Source of the DNA: a virus
Length of the DNA stretch: 64,000 nt
Reading direction: 5' to 3' (one strand)
Virus record (IMG/VR): IMGVR_UViG_3300042691_040613
Location: 1 to 64,000 of that record
In this document: one piece after another, positions 1 to 7,927 of the stretch
Layout of the letters: each line of letters opens with the position of its first letter
Position numbering within the stretch: the stretch's first letter is position 1
Notes under the pieces: model-generated
The model's database searches: none
What the model saw: only the letters and a program-made list of their open reading frames with translations
Told to the model about the DNA's origin: nothing
Program-made: the position numbers and the translations under genes

Positions 1-1036
1 CCAGATCACGGTGCATCTTTCGCAGCTTACCTACCAGCCGGTTTAGATCCTCTACGCTTTTAGATTCCTGTGAGTGAACCGCGTGGTATTCCGTCAGGAT
101 TCCACTGTGAGCACGCTTGATACTCTCCAGGAGACGTTCTGCTGTAGGTACTGCTTGCTCTAGAACTTCCTTGATAACTTGTACATCATCTTGTGTTTGA
201 TACACAATGTGCACTAAGGATCTGTGCAGGTGCTCTGGATAGAGTTCTTCATCTCCTTGCACAAGCGCCCAACCACGCAAGAACTTAAGAATCTGAACTC
301 GGCGGCGATCGCTGATAGTGATTCCCCGCGTAGCCAGAAGGTCAATTACTTGCGAGAAGGAATCAAGAAACTCATCGCTAGCTTTGATTGATACAACCTC
401 TTGTTGTAACTGTTGAAGATCTTCGAAAGTTAGATCTGACTTAACGGTCGGTCTGTCCTTGAGACCGAGGGCCCATGCGTCAAGCGTGCGCTTCGATGTG
501 GGTTTCTTGAGAAGATCTACTGTAGGTCTAAACAAGAATCGATCACAGAAGGCTTGAAGAGATTCCTCTTGAGGGAAGCTGTTCGTAGCAGCAACGATTG
601 ATTGAATCGGAGTTTCGATTACTTCGCGACCGTTGTTGAAGATACGCTCGTTGAGAATAGTCAGGAGAGAGTTAAGTACAGCAGAGCTGCCACGGAACAG
701 CTCATCTAAGAATGCAATGTTGGCACTGGGTAAGTATCCAGAGACATCACGTACATACTCGTCTTTCAGGAGCTTCGAAACTGCCACCGGGCCGAATAGT
801 TCACTTGGGTCCGTTGTGGGCGAGAGCAGGTAACCAAAGAACTGAGATCCTTTGAATCCGTTCGAAACAGCCCGTACCAATTCGGATTTACCCGTACCAG
901 GCAATCCAAACAAGAAGCAATTTTGTTTAGTGATAAGTGAAGCCAGAAGTCCGTCGACAATGTCTTCACGTTCCAGGAAGCTGGTGTTGAGCGAAGAGCG
1001 GAAGCCTTGGAGGTTTGCAAAGAGAGTGTCGTTCAT
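1..1036 (-). CDS. MoxR/RavA-type AAA+ ATPase (3' end beyond window)
   Basis: An open frame starts at ATG 1036 and runs off the left edge without a stop, giving about 345 residues. Walker A GLPGTGKS lies at residues 44-51, Walker B IAFLDE at 107-112 and a sensor-1 Asn in AATNSF near 152. This layout is typical of MoxR-family AAA+ proteins, which act as ATP-driven chaperones or remodelling factors, usually with a partner encoded alongside. Here the partner candidate is the coiled-coil gene at 1160-2377. The start is set by a TGATG overlap with the small gene upstream. The real substrate is not visible. Confidence 0.85.
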   Translation of the reverse strand, partial: MNDTLFANLQGFRSSLNTSFLEREDIVDGLLASLITKQNCFLFGLPGTGKSELVRAVSNGFKGSQFFGYLLSPTTDPSELFGPVAVSKLLKDEYVRDVSGYLPSANIAFLDELFRGSSAVLNSLLTILNERIFNNGREVIETPIQSIVAATNSFPQEESLQAFCDRFLFRPTVDLLKKPTSKRTLDAWALGLKDRPTVKSDLTFEDLQQLQQEVVSIKASDEFLDSFSQVIDLLATRGITISDRRRVQILKFLRGWALVQGDEELYPEHLHRSLVHIVYQTQDDVQVIKEVLEQAVPTAERLLESIKRAHSGILTEYHAVHSQESKSVEDLNRLVGKLRKMHRDL

Positions 1037-1176
1037 CAGTCGAAGATTTTGTAAAGGGTCTCGGCGAGAGCCTTGAAGAAGTTTTTCTTACGCGTGTCGC
1101 GGTAAGGTCCACTCAAGCTTTTCGTTGCTAGCAGCAGAACGATTGCTTTTTGATCCAGATTAGAAGTCAAGTTCAT
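1036..1176 (-). CDS. Small protein between coiled-coil gene and MoxR ATPase
   Basis: A 46-residue frame (MNLTSNLDQKAIVLLLATKS...) begins at ATG 1176 inside the end of the upstream gene and stops at 1036, overlapping the ATPase ATG by one base (TGATG). The tight coupling on both sides is the main support. It has a short hydrophobic stretch (AIVLLLA) followed by a basic, aromatic C-terminus. I do not recognise the family. Confidence 0.6.
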   Translation of the reverse strand: MNLTSNLDQKAIVLLLATKSLSGPYRDTRKKNFFKALAETLYKIFD

Positions 1177-2377
1177 CAGTGGTTTCTGCTTCAATAGTTT
1201 TTACCTCGTCGATCAGATCATCCAGGTTTGCTGATTGAGCTTTCACTAGCTCAGTTCGTTGATCGAACAGAATTTGTAGATGCTTAGCTCGTTGTTGGTA
1301 GACATCTTTTTCTACTTGAAGTTCCTGATGGAGTTCATCTAATTGCTCTTGTGTTTCTGCTGTGTTTATCTTCGTGAGTAGGTCACGATAAGTATTAGAA
1401 AGAGCCAGCGATTTCTTCAGGGACTCAAGTCCGTCGCTGGAGTTTCGAGAGCTGACGATTGCTTCGAGTTCATTACGAATCTTGCCCTTCAGATCCGCAT
1501 ACTCTTTAAAGGCTTGGTTCTTTACCTTTGCAGAATCACTCTGAAGCCTTACACCTACATCGAGTAAATCTTCCGAAAGTTTGAACAGATCTTCGAAACC
1601 TGGGCAGTGTCTAGTAATCAGCTGCAGCGTTTCCGCTGTGATCTGCCACGAACCGCGCCGCCGAGCTCCGCCGGTTTGGCGCTCACCAACCTTAGATGAG
1701 ACTCGAACGTCTAGGTCATCGAGAAGTTCGGCTGCTTTGGCCAATGCCCGATCAGCAGCACCTTCACGGGCAGCCTCAAGAACTTCGTTTGTGTTGAACA
1801 GAGCGGCTTCCTGAATCGCTGTGGAAATAGAGTGCTCCTCTTTGTTTTCAGAAACAACCAAGCTGACTGGGTTTGGTCCGACCACAAAGACTCTGATTGG
1901 ATTCTCGAACTCCTGCTTGGTAGGGAAGATAGTTAAGTAAGCTTCTTTAGCTAGCTTGAAACCTTCGGGGTCATCACGGAACAACGGCTCAAGAAAGCCT
2001 TCAACTGTGTTCGACCAGCGAGTGTATTCTTCCAGCCAAAGTTCGTTCAGCTGTTCGTTGTACTTCGCAGCGTCAGAACGAATCTTGGCGATTCGCTCCA
2101 TAGCTTCTTCAAAGTAGTCCTCGTGGAGGAAGTGAACGTCACCGTTGTGAATTGTGCACTCGTCGTACAACTTACGTTGTTCGATCCTCAGAAGATTAAG
2201 GAACTCCTTCAATCTCCCAGAGAGCGTAGGACGCACTGAGACTGATTGTTGTTTCTCGAGTACGTCGATAACAGCACCAGGCAGTTGAAGGTCTGCCATC
2301 TTTATCTGAGTGCTCTGTCGAACAGAGGCACTCACAGAGCAGTGAATCAGGAAGATCTTTTCGTTATTCACGATCAC
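1160..2377 (-). CDS. Coiled-coil protein, likely partner of the MoxR ATPase
   Basis: This 405-residue frame starts at GTG 2377, overlapping the upstream stop as GTGA. An in-frame ATG at 2299 (MADLQLPGAV) gives a 379-residue product and may be the true start, because the first 26 residues look unlike the rest. The protein is acidic and Glu/Leu-rich with long predicted helices at roughly residues 60-120 and 270-395. It could be a DUF3150-like partner of the kind found beside phage MoxR genes, but that is only an impression. It is transcribed with the ATPase from the promoter at 2857-2885. Confidence 0.75.
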   Translation of the reverse strand: MIVNNEKIFLIHCSVSASVRQSTQIKMADLQLPGAVIDVLEKQQSVSVRPTLSGRLKEFLNLLRIEQRKLYDECTIHNGDVHFLHEDYFEEAMERIAKIRSDAAKYNEQLNELWLEEYTRWSNTVEGFLEPLFRDDPEGFKLAKEAYLTIFPTKQEFENPIRVFVVGPNPVSLVVSENKEEHSISTAIQEAALFNTNEVLEAAREGAADRALAKAAELLDDLDVRVSSKVGERQTGGARRRGSWQITAETLQLITRHCPGFEDLFKLSEDLLDVGVRLQSDSAKVKNQAFKEYADLKGKIRNELEAIVSSRNSSDGLESLKKSLALSNTYRDLLTKINTAETQEQLDELHQELQVEKDVYQQRAKHLQILFDQRTELVKAQSANLDDLIDEVKTIEAETTDELDF

Positions 2378-2799
2378 TTAAGACGACGGAAGACTGCGGT
2401 GATTTTGTCAGTGACCAGATCGACTGCCCCAGTCAAGTTGAGTTGCTTAATCAAGCTGTCGCGTTCGATCTTCGCCAGCTTCAGCTTGCGCTCTAGGTCT
2501 GCGATCTTGTCGTTGATCTTGTCAAGTTTGATGTGAGGCGAGGGGCTCCGGTCGATACGTACAACGATGTTCGTACGGAACTCAGGGAACTTAAACAGGG
2601 AGTCGTCGCCCTTGAAGACGGACAGATCCAACCCGAAGTGATCCGCGTGGCAGAGCATGGTTGTGAGGTTGCTCCGAGCAGCTTCGTACTCTGTCCCGAA
2701 ACTTCCGTTCAGCTCGGCCAGGGCGTTGTCGCACGCGTCGTAACGCTCTGCACTGATGCGCCCCTGTTCGACCAGGGATTGTGTAGTGACCTTAGTCAT
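2374..2799 (-). CDS. Hypothetical protein, first gene of the MoxR operon
   Basis: A 141-residue frame from ATG 2799. The N-terminal half is mixed; the C-terminal half has a Lys/Glu/Leu coiled-coil stretch (about residues 93-120). The gene follows a near-consensus promoter by about 60 bases and overlaps the next gene as GTGA, so it heads a four-gene transcript ending with the MoxR ATPase. No clear Shine-Dalgarno sequence precedes it. I do not recognise the family. Confidence 0.75.
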   Translation of the reverse strand: MTKVTTQSLVEQGRISAERYDACDNALAELNGSFGTEYEAARSNLTTMLCHADHFGLDLSVFKGDDSLFKFPEFRTNIVVRIDRSPSPHIKLDKINDKIADLERKLKLAKIERDSLIKQLNLTGAVDLVTDKITAVFRRLK

Positions 2800-2856
2800 T
2801 TGATGTGATTCGAAGGAGGCGCACCACGTTTAGGGCCGGTGCCGCCCATGCAGAGC

Positions 2857-2885
2857 AATGTACATCACTCAGCTTACCGTGTCAA
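2857..2885 (-). promoter_or_regulatory. Sigma70-type promoter for the MoxR operon
   Basis: On the minus strand the sequence reads TTGACA, a 17-base spacer, then TACATT. The start point would fall near 2850, about 50 bases before ATG 2799. The -35 box is a perfect consensus match and the spacing is ideal. This is one of the clearest promoters in the window. Confidence 0.8.
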
Positions 2886-3027
2886 CCCTTGCGCAGAAAT
2901 TTATCTGCACACGCTTGGCGGGGTACTATGTGTAACTTTTCATAGTTAAATTTCTTTTTCTATAAAAAGATTATCAACAAACCTGGACATACTTAAATAC
3001 TTTTATCTTTCTCATCTGAGTCTTACG

Positions 3028-3047
3028 GGATCTCTCTGCAGAGATCC
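3028..3047 (-). terminator. Hairpin just downstream of the dCTP deaminase gene
   Basis: A perfect 8-bp inverted repeat (GGATCTCT, loop CTGC, AGAGATCC) starts 8 bases after the deaminase stop codon. No U-run follows on the minus strand, so it may be a processing or stability hairpin or a factor-dependent stop rather than a classic intrinsic terminator. The following stretch to 2886 is AT-rich with no gene. Confidence 0.45.
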
Positions 3048-3054
3048 GTTTAGA

Positions 3055-3570
3055 TCAGAGGAGACCTTTCGATCTGGCTACCTTGGCATCGTGATTGTAT
3101 CTGCCTGTGTACCTGTAGCTAACTTGAGGCGTGTCAGACATTTCAGTAAAGATGATCTGACCGCACCGCATACCAGGCCACAGAGGGAAAGCACTAAACC
3201 TTTTAGCGTTCTTGAACTCGAGAGTCAGAACAGAATCATTGAAGCCTGGGTCGATGTAGCCCGCCATCAGGTGCTCTAATCCCGCACGGGCGAGGGATGA
3301 CTTAAGCGCAAACTGAGCGCAGATAAAGTCTGGGATGTTAAAGACTTCTGCGCTTTGAGCCAGGATGAACTCGTTAGGAAGCAGTAAGTACGGATTAGAT
3401 CTTGTGTGATCTGAGATGTCTTTAGGCAGTAGACCTCCGTCTTCAACCTCTATGAAAATGTTTGTTCCGAGAGTTATGTCCAGACTGGCCGGGTTGACCA
3501 TCGTGGGATCAAAAGGCTCGATCATCCCACCTTGGCAGAGAGCTGTGATCCGCCAGTCTGGAAGCACCAT
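3055..3570 (-). CDS. dcd: dCTP deaminase (dUTPase-fold)
   Basis: The 171-residue product converts dCTP to dUTP (or dUMP in the bifunctional forms), feeding thymidylate synthesis during phage replication. Family landmarks are SLDITLG at residues 29-35, KSSLARAGLE at 90-99, AGYIDPGF followed by TLEFKN at 103-121, and PGMRCGQIIF at 132-141. The last positions (RYTGRYN) match the C-terminal nucleotide-binding loop. The length is slightly below the bacterial enzyme (about 190). I chose ATG 3570 over an in-frame TTG at 3579. Bifunctional and plain forms cannot be told apart here. Confidence 0.9.
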   Translation of the reverse strand: MVLPDWRITALCQGGMIEPFDPTMVNPASLDITLGTNIFIEVEDGGLLPKDISDHTRSNPYLLLPNEFILAQSAEVFNIPDFICAQFALKSSLARAGLEHLMAGYIDPGFNDSVLTLEFKNAKRFSAFPLWPGMRCGQIIFTEMSDTPQVSYRYTGRYNHDAKVARSKGLL

Positions 3571-3595
3571 AAGAAGCAATAAGCTGACAGAGAGA

Positions 3596-3910
3596 CTAAC
3601 TCAGTTTGCTGTGAATTTCATCAAAGAGTGCCCGACCCTTCTCTGTTAGTTTCACAAACTTGATTCTTTGATCTGCGTGCCAGGGTTCCCTGCTGATGAG
3701 GCCCATCCCAGGTTCACCCTTTTGAGTTTGTGAATCTAGGATGCTGCAGTTTCTACTAACGCTTGACTTTGGGATGTCTAGCTTCCTGGCTATGTCCGTC
3801 TGAAGGAGTCCCTCTTGAGACTCCCCTACGGCAAGAAAGATAAGTAATGTCGTACAAGATACTTCACGCGGGTTATACCGAGCGAAGGGTTCTATTGCGA
3901 GCGAGAGCAT
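3596..3910 (-). CDS. Winged-helix (MarR-like) DNA-binding protein
   Basis: A 104-residue frame from ATG 3910. The middle section (LLQTDIARKLDIPKSSVSRN) reads as the helix-turn-helix of a MarR/GntR-style winged helix, followed by a wing-like segment and ...FVKLTEKGRALFDEI, the typical C-terminal helix of such proteins. It probably regulates this block of genes. It overlaps the gene upstream by 19 bases. Confidence 0.75.
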   Translation of the reverse strand: MLSLAIEPFARYNPREVSCTTLLIFLAVGESQEGLLQTDIARKLDIPKSSVSRNCSILDSQTQKGEPGMGLISREPWHADQRIKFVKLTEKGRALFDEIHSKLS

Positions 3911-4089
3911 TCAGGTTTTAGTTGCAGTAATTTAATGTCAAGGTCATGCAGATTCACCAGCGTAGCTGTGATCTCTTCTTTCATCGACTCAGAGGCAGAC
4001 AGCAAGTTAAGTTCCTGCCTGACAACTAAAGCATTTAGGGCACGTCGGAGCGTGAGAATCTCCTTGAGCGTGAAGCTTACTTCTGACAT
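3892..4089 (-). CDS. Small hypothetical protein
   Basis: A 65-residue helical protein starting at ATG 4089 (MSEVSFTLKEIL...). It lies between and overlaps two other minus-strand genes, fitting the tight packing of the block. No motif is recognised. Confidence 0.6.
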   Translation of the reverse strand: MSEVSFTLKEILTLRRALNALVVRQELNLLSASESMKEEITATLVNLHDLDIKLLQLKPECSRSQ

Positions 4090-4199
4090 TGTTCTTGGTT
4101 GACTTCGGTGTATTGCCCTGTGTGATGCGCGTGGGCAGCCACAGAGCTAAAAGAAACAAGACTGATTGAGATCAGGATGAGGTTAGTGAGAAGCTTCAT
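4077..4199 (-). CDS. Small secreted peptide
   Basis: A 40-residue frame from ATG 4199 to TAA 4077. It opens with a textbook signal sequence: Met-Lys, a hydrophobic core (LLTNLILISISLVSF), then a likely cleavage site near SVAAHA. Only about 16 residues (HHTGQYTEVNQEQCQK) would be left after cleavage. It overlaps the next gene by 13 bases. It belongs to a run of exported small proteins in this block. Confidence 0.55.
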   Translation of the reverse strand: MKLLTNLILISISLVSFSSVAAHAHHTGQYTEVNQEQCQK

Positions 4200-4221
4200 G
4201 CTTGGGGTGTGCGTCAGAAGT

Positions 4222-4476
4222 CTACTTGGATAGGTCTTCCAAGATCGGGATGAGTCGATTTGCTAACTCACGAGCTGGCTTGCTCTTGCTCCCCTTGATC
4301 ACAGAGAGCAATGTTTGAGGGCTTATGTTTGTGTAGGTGATGTGTTTGCTGCTGATCTGAGAGTGAAGAACGATGGTGATTGGGGAATTCACAAGCAGCC
4401 GGAGGTTTCGGGTTGAGTTTAAGGTTGAATCTTCATCAGCAACCAGGTCCGTAATGGAGTTTGCCGTTGGGAGCAA
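4222..4476 (-). CDS. Hypothetical protein, non-ATG start
   Basis: An 84-residue open frame with no ATG; the earliest usable start is TTG at 4476, inside the preceding gene. It is Ser/Thr-rich with a basic C-terminal helix (KGSKSKPARELANRLIPILEDL). It is kept because it fills an otherwise empty interval in a tightly packed minus-strand block, but start and reality are uncertain. Confidence 0.4.
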   Translation of the reverse strand: MLPTANSITDLVADEDSTLNSTRNLRLLVNSPITIVLHSQISSKHITYTNISPQTLLSVIKGSKSKPARELANRLIPILEDLSK

Positions 4477-4594
4477 CTGGGCATTGCATCGAATCCGTTT
4501 TTGCCACTGTTCCTCCTCGCATCACAGCACTCAACAAAACTGAAGCAGAGAAGATTAGGGCGAAGATCTGCAGTTTCTGGTAAGTGGTGCGCAT
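4436..4594 (-). CDS. Small secreted or membrane-anchored protein
   Basis: A 52-residue frame whose ATG (4594) overlaps the transpeptidase stop as TGATG, a strong sign of coupling. Residues 9-24 (LQIFALIFSASVLLSA) form a signal peptide or membrane anchor; the remainder contains two Cys. It may be exported with the adjacent transpeptidase. Confidence 0.55.
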   Translation of the reverse strand: MRTTYQKLQIFALIFSASVLLSAVMRGGTVAKTDSMQCPVAPNGKLHYGPGC

Positions 4595-5337
4595 CACGAT
4601 TGAACAATGAGTTTGGATACGTTGAAGTGCTTGATCCACGTCACGAGCTTTACAGTTGCGTCGACGTTCTCAAGACCGATGCAGCCGCTAGTGCCTGACT
4701 CTCCGTTGAGTTTGCCCCAGGAAGGGTCAACGTGAAAGCCAAGATCGGATCGCCCTGTGGCGAACATAGGTGTGATCGGCACCCAATAGCCGCTACCTAG
4801 TTCGGGATCGCTGAAGGGTCCGCTTTCGATTCCTGCTCGCTCAATCCGGTAAGTTCCGACAGGCAGAGGGGCCTTTGTGCCAGCGATGTGACGATTAACT
4901 GCTTGTCGGGACGCTCTACCCGTCACAGCCTGCAGGCTATCTAGGACAGTTCCATCCTTACTGATCAGCTGGAGTGTCCAAATAGGATCTTTAGTTGATT
5001 TGATCGACTGCGATGATTTTTTAAGTACAAGGAACGGTGCGTTAGATAGTGGAGGAAGTGCTGGAGGTTGATTCGTGAACTGTATGGAGGGGCGTAAAGA
5101 TCCTGGTTCGTTTTGGTAGCCTGGCTCAGGTGTAGCGTCCAGAGGTAACCCACCATCAGGATAAGTTCGAGCCGGATCGTTGCCCAACTCTAAGGGTTGT
5201 TCCATGGCGAGCAGCATCTGTTGGTGATACTCGCTGACTTCCCCTCTTGATTCAAAAAACTTTTGACCTTGATGGATGCCGAGAGCTAGTACAACGCCAC
5301 CGACTGAACCAATTAAAGCGTACATTTTGAGTTTCAT
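4594..5337 (-). CDS. L,D-transpeptidase (YkuD family), membrane anchored
   Basis: The 247-residue protein has an N-terminal membrane segment (about residues 5-21), a Pro-rich linker and a C-terminal YkuD-type domain. The catalytic signature is visible as GFHVD (His202) followed by SGTSGCIGL with the nucleophile Cys219. These enzymes form or rearrange 3-3 peptide cross-links in peptidoglycan using a Cys acyl-enzyme. In a phage it might remodel the host wall during infection or be used in lysis control. It sits next to other exported proteins. The usual SHGC is SGTSGC here, so the residue before the Gly is Ser rather than His. Confidence 0.8.
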   Translation of the reverse strand: MKLKMYALIGSVGGVVLALGIHQGQKFFESRGEVSEYHQQMLLAMEQPLELGNDPARTYPDGGLPLDATPEPGYQNEPGSLRPSIQFTNQPPALPPLSNAPFLVLKKSSQSIKSTKDPIWTLQLISKDGTVLDSLQAVTGRASRQAVNRHIAGTKAPLPVGTYRIERAGIESGPFSDPELGSGYWVPITPMFATGRSDLGFHVDPSWGKLNGESGTSGCIGLENVDATVKLVTWIKHFNVSKLIVQS

Positions 5338-5340
5338 TAG

Positions 5341-5739
5341 TTACATGTTCCCAGGGCCTGTTTGTACAGACGGAGGAGGTAGGTAAGGAGCAGGTGACTC
5401 GAAGTTACCCGGACCCACTGTAGGCGCTGGCGGGGCAGCAACATGTGCTGGGTCAGCTTGTTGAAACACAGCCGTTTCAGGCGCTGGTTGTTGTTCCTTT
5501 GGTGCCTCTGCCTCTGGTGTTTCCTTGGCTTCTTTCGAAGCGGTCGGGCCACCACCTTCGAGCTGCTGTAGCCACTCAGATTTTGCCGCCTGCTGTGGGT
5601 CAGCTTCGAGTTTCCCTGGTTTGTCTTTAGATGCGCCGGGTATCAAAGCTGATACAACCATACCCCCTAAACTTATGCAGATTGAAGCCACGAGGAAGGC
5701 GCCAACACCTGCAGCCACTAAAGCTATCTTGCGAAACAT
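5341..5739 (-). CDS. Membrane-anchored Pro/Ala/Glu-rich protein
   Basis: A 132-residue protein with one N-terminal transmembrane helix (residues 5-35) and a disordered, Pro-rich tail ending PGNM. The arrangement, an inner-membrane anchor with an extended periplasmic tail beside a wall enzyme, resembles spanin-like or wall-spanning proteins. There is no direct motif for that. The downstream transpeptidase starts 4 bases after its stop. Confidence 0.7.
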   Translation of the reverse strand: MFRKIALVAAGVGAFLVASICISLGGMVVSALIPGASKDKPGKLEADPQQAAKSEWLQQLEGGGPTASKEAKETPEAEAPKEQQPAPETAVFQQADPAHVAAPPAPTVGPGNFESPAPYLPPPSVQTGPGNM

Positions 5740-5749
5740 GATTGTTCAG

Positions 5750-6139
5750 TTAGTTGACGGCTTCGCTACCCCAGCGATTCAAGACTGCACGGAGTCCAGC
5801 TGCTTGAGCATCAGGACCATTACGATCCTTACAGGAGTAGTAACCCTCTAAATAAACTTCTTGAAGTTCCCTATCTGTCGGCCGCTTGTCTGAGCCTCGC
5901 GGTTTAGGACGACGAGCCTCACGCAGTTTTTTCACAAGGATTCTTCGTTGAAACTTAGTACCACAGCAGGGATCAACTTCAACTAAAGCACAACACGCTT
6001 CTAGCTCCGTATCTGCACCCCACTGAGCAGCTTCGTTAGCTACATCAATTACCCACTGATTTGGGGGTAGAGCTTTAGCCCCTAGAAACCATCGCTGTAC
6101 CAATGCTTGTGATGGGGTGACTGGATGTTCTTGAGTCAT
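5750..6139 (-). CDS. Hypothetical protein
   Basis: 129 residues from ATG 6139 (MTQEHPVTPSQALVQRWFLG...). A longer open frame exists to 6244, but it would overlap the SH3 gene and has no better start. It contains ACCALVEVDPCCG and a strongly basic middle part (RRPKPRGSDKRPTDREL). The cysteines could bind metal or DNA. The family is not recognised. Confidence 0.65.
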   Translation of the reverse strand: MTQEHPVTPSQALVQRWFLGAKALPPNQWVIDVANEAAQWGADTELEACCALVEVDPCCGTKFQRRILVKKLREARRPKPRGSDKRPTDRELQEVYLEGYYSCKDRNGPDAQAAGLRAVLNRWGSEAVN

Positions 6140-6164
6140 TTTTAAATTAAATACTGTTTTGAAA

Positions 6165-6443
6165 CTATCTGCATAGATAGTCAGAGCGCATCCAACCCAC
6201 GAGTCCGTTGTACTCAACTTTCCACCAGCGCAGTTTGTCTCCACCCCACACCCAAGTCAGTGCACGGAGATAACTTTCATTCGGGATCGAAGCAACAACA
6301 GTTGCTCGTGTTGATGGTTGTGTCCGTAGATTTACTGAGCTGTTGTAGTCACGAGTGCAAGTCATCGCCCACTGAGCTTTAGCCGGCGTGGCGATGAGAA
6401 ACGAAGCGAAAGAAGAAAGGAGTAAGGAAGTAAGGAGTTTCAT
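6165..6443 (-). CDS. Secreted bacterial SH3-domain protein
   Basis: 92 residues with a clear signal peptide (MKLLTSLLLSSFASFLIATPAKA) and a single SH3b domain: SVNLRTQPSTRATVV at about 35-49, then WWKVEYNGLVGWMRSDYL at the end. Such domains bind cell-wall peptides or glycans. It likely acts in the periplasm with the neighbouring transpeptidase and RlpA-like proteins. Confidence 0.8.
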   Translation of the reverse strand: MKLLTSLLLSSFASFLIATPAKAQWAMTCTRDYNSSVNLRTQPSTRATVVASIPNESYLRALTWVWGGDKLRWWKVEYNGLVGWMRSDYLCR

Positions 6444-6445
6444 GG

Positions 6446-6700
6446 TTAGTTGAGGGACTGAGGGATTACATCTTCGAGAGGAACTAGAAGCTTAATTGTC
6501 CAGGCCCTGAAGTTGTTACTAGTGCGGTCGATTTCTACAAGTTTCCGTTCTTCTAATGAAGCAACAGCTTTTAGAAAGACGTTTTGCCTACTTGCTGTGA
6601 CTTTGCCGAGGTAGCAAGGTTCGTCGGGATAACGGTGTTCGTGTTGTGCTACCAAACGTATGAGGTTACGTTGGTTAGTTCGCAGGTTAGGCAGAGGCAT
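6446..6700 (-). CDS. Winged-helix-like small protein
   Basis: 84 residues from ATG 6700. The middle (VTASRQNVFLKAVASLEERKLVEIDRTS) resembles the recognition helix and wing of a winged-helix domain. It abuts the next gene and may be a regulator. The call rests on shape only. Confidence 0.55.
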   Translation of the reverse strand: MPLPNLRTNQRNLIRLVAQHEHRYPDEPCYLGKVTASRQNVFLKAVASLEERKLVEIDRTSNNFRAWTIKLLVPLEDVIPQSLN

Positions 6701-7065
6701 TAGTGCATTGGAACGCGGCTAACAGTGTAATCCTGCTTGTCCACCATGGGGATGACTTCGTTCTGTGTAGTCAGAAACCACTCGAAATTAGTTTGTGACA
6801 CACAAGCACCGCAGAACTCACGCAAGATAACGTGCAGGCGAGACTTAGTTGTGTTTGTTCGCCACCCACAGTTGTTGACTGTTACATCGTCGGGAGTCAC
6901 CGTGGCGATGAGGTTGTTGTGCAGGTAGACATTGCAGCGGTCGATGATGCGATCTTCAGAATCCACAGGATGTGGGAAGTGAATACACTCAACGCGAGTG
7001 TTATCCAAGCTGAAGTTCTTGCGCTCGATGATTGCGCTGAGCATCTTCTTTTCGATGGTTCTCAT
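6700..7065 (-). CDS. Conserved-looking phage hypothetical protein
   Basis: 121 residues from ATG 7065, overlapping the upstream stop as ATGA. The central segment (NNLIATVTPDDVTVNNCGWR, then TTKSRLHVIL) has the feel of a small conserved phage family, but no function is known to me. It contains four Cys. Confidence 0.7.
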   Translation of the reverse strand: MRTIEKKMLSAIIERKNFSLDNTRVECIHFPHPVDSEDRIIDRCNVYLHNNLIATVTPDDVTVNNCGWRTNTTKSRLHVILREFCGACVSQTNFEWFLTTQNEVIPMVDKQDYTVSRVPMH

Positions 7066-7433
7066 GATTCAGTGTTGTAATGGTTGACTACAGCTTCGAA
7101 CGAATCAGGCGAAGCGATTGGTTTGAACCGACGAACTTGGTTTAGCCACTGATCTTTGTGTACCCAGGATTTTGCATCAGGCTCTGAGCCGGGTAGTTCA
7201 TCTTTGAACGTGAGATCCCACGCTTTAGCTAGTTTGATTGCTTCGTTCATGGGACCGTTATACCTGCCGGCCGTCATTCCTGACTCAATGTGAGTGATTG
7301 TCCAGGTGCATTTCTCTTTGCTGAGTTTGCCACCGAAACCGACAACTGGGCGGTGGACAGCCAAGGCTTCTCCCATCCACTTAGTAGGGATCTTGAAAGC
7401 GCCTTCGTTCGTGTTAATCGTCACCATCTTCAT
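7062..7433 (-). CDS. Hypothetical protein
   Basis: 123 residues from ATG 7433 (a TTG at 7442 is possible). It is coupled to the next gene by ATGA. The mixed alpha/beta composition includes several Trp (KWMGEAL, CTWTITHIESG). Family not recognised. Confidence 0.65.
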   Translation of the reverse strand: MKMVTINTNEGAFKIPTKWMGEALAVHRPVVGFGGKLSKEKCTWTITHIESGMTAGRYNGPMNEAIKLAKAWDLTFKDELPGSEPDAKSWVHKDQWLNQVRRFKPIASPDSFEAVVNHYNTES

Positions 7434-7617
7434 GGTCTGCAATGGATTGTTTAAGCTGGTCGATTGCCTGCATCAGGCGATGGGCACGCGCTGAAGTTAT
7501 GCAGTCTTCGAGTGAAGATTCCAATTCATTCAGTGCATGGCGTGCATCTTCAATAGTTAGGAAAGTGTCGACGGCGTACGGTGCGCCATACTCATCATCA
7601 ACGACAATTTGAATCAT
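7414..7617 (-). CDS. Small acidic hypothetical protein
   Basis: 67 residues from ATG 7617, which overlaps the upstream TGA as ATGA. Predicted helices cover residues 20-60 (LTIEDARHALNELESSLED) and the tail is acidic (DHEDGDD). No function visible. Confidence 0.65.
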   Translation of the reverse strand: MIQIVVDDEYGAPYAVDTFLTIEDARHALNELESSLEDCITSARAHRLMQAIDQLKQSIADHEDGDD

Positions 7618-7841
7618 CAGATCATCCCGTGAGAGTCGATGTGGGCTTGAATCATGTCGTCTGTAGGTTCCCAACCTTCGAGATACTCAAGGGCAGGGAT
7701 GATGTTGTCCTCGATCTGCTCGATTACATCTGCGGGAATCGTGTCATCGTGCCGCACGATTTGCTTGAAGCGAGCGAGAGAGTGATACGCGAGAGAGTGC
7801 CAGCTCAAGTTGTAAAGATCGTAAGGAATGTGATTTGTCAT
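7617..7841 (-). CDS. Hypothetical protein
   Basis: 74 residues from ATG 7841 (MTNHIPYDLYNLSW...). It is the first gene after the promoter at 7891-7918 and couples to the next gene by an ATGA overlap. It is acidic in the C-terminal half. Family not recognised. Confidence 0.65.
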   Translation of the reverse strand: MTNHIPYDLYNLSWHSLAYHSLARFKQIVRHDDTIPADVIEQIEDNIIPALEYLEGWEPTDDMIQAHIDSHGMI

Positions 7842-7890
7842 GATCAAAAATGATGACCGTAGAAGATGTGATGCAGCGAGAGGCCGCCAC

Positions 7891-7918
7891 ACTATACCAT
7901 GCCTGTCGGAACAGTCAA
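7891..7918 (-). promoter_or_regulatory. Sigma70-type promoter
   Basis: The minus strand reads TTGACT, a 16-base spacer, then TATAGT. The start point would lie about 40-45 bases before ATG 7841. It would drive the run of small genes from 7841 down toward the cell-wall genes. Confidence 0.7.
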
Positions 7919-7927
7919 GGCACTGTG

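Noticed and set aside
1160-2377. Assignment of the coiled-coil protein as a VWA-domain MoxR partner
   Set aside because: No DxSxS metal-adhesion motif is visible, so only a general partner role was proposed.
5445-5851. Plus ORFs over the Pro-rich membrane protein
   Set aside because: Antisense shadows; the minus frame has a clear membrane anchor and tight operon spacing.
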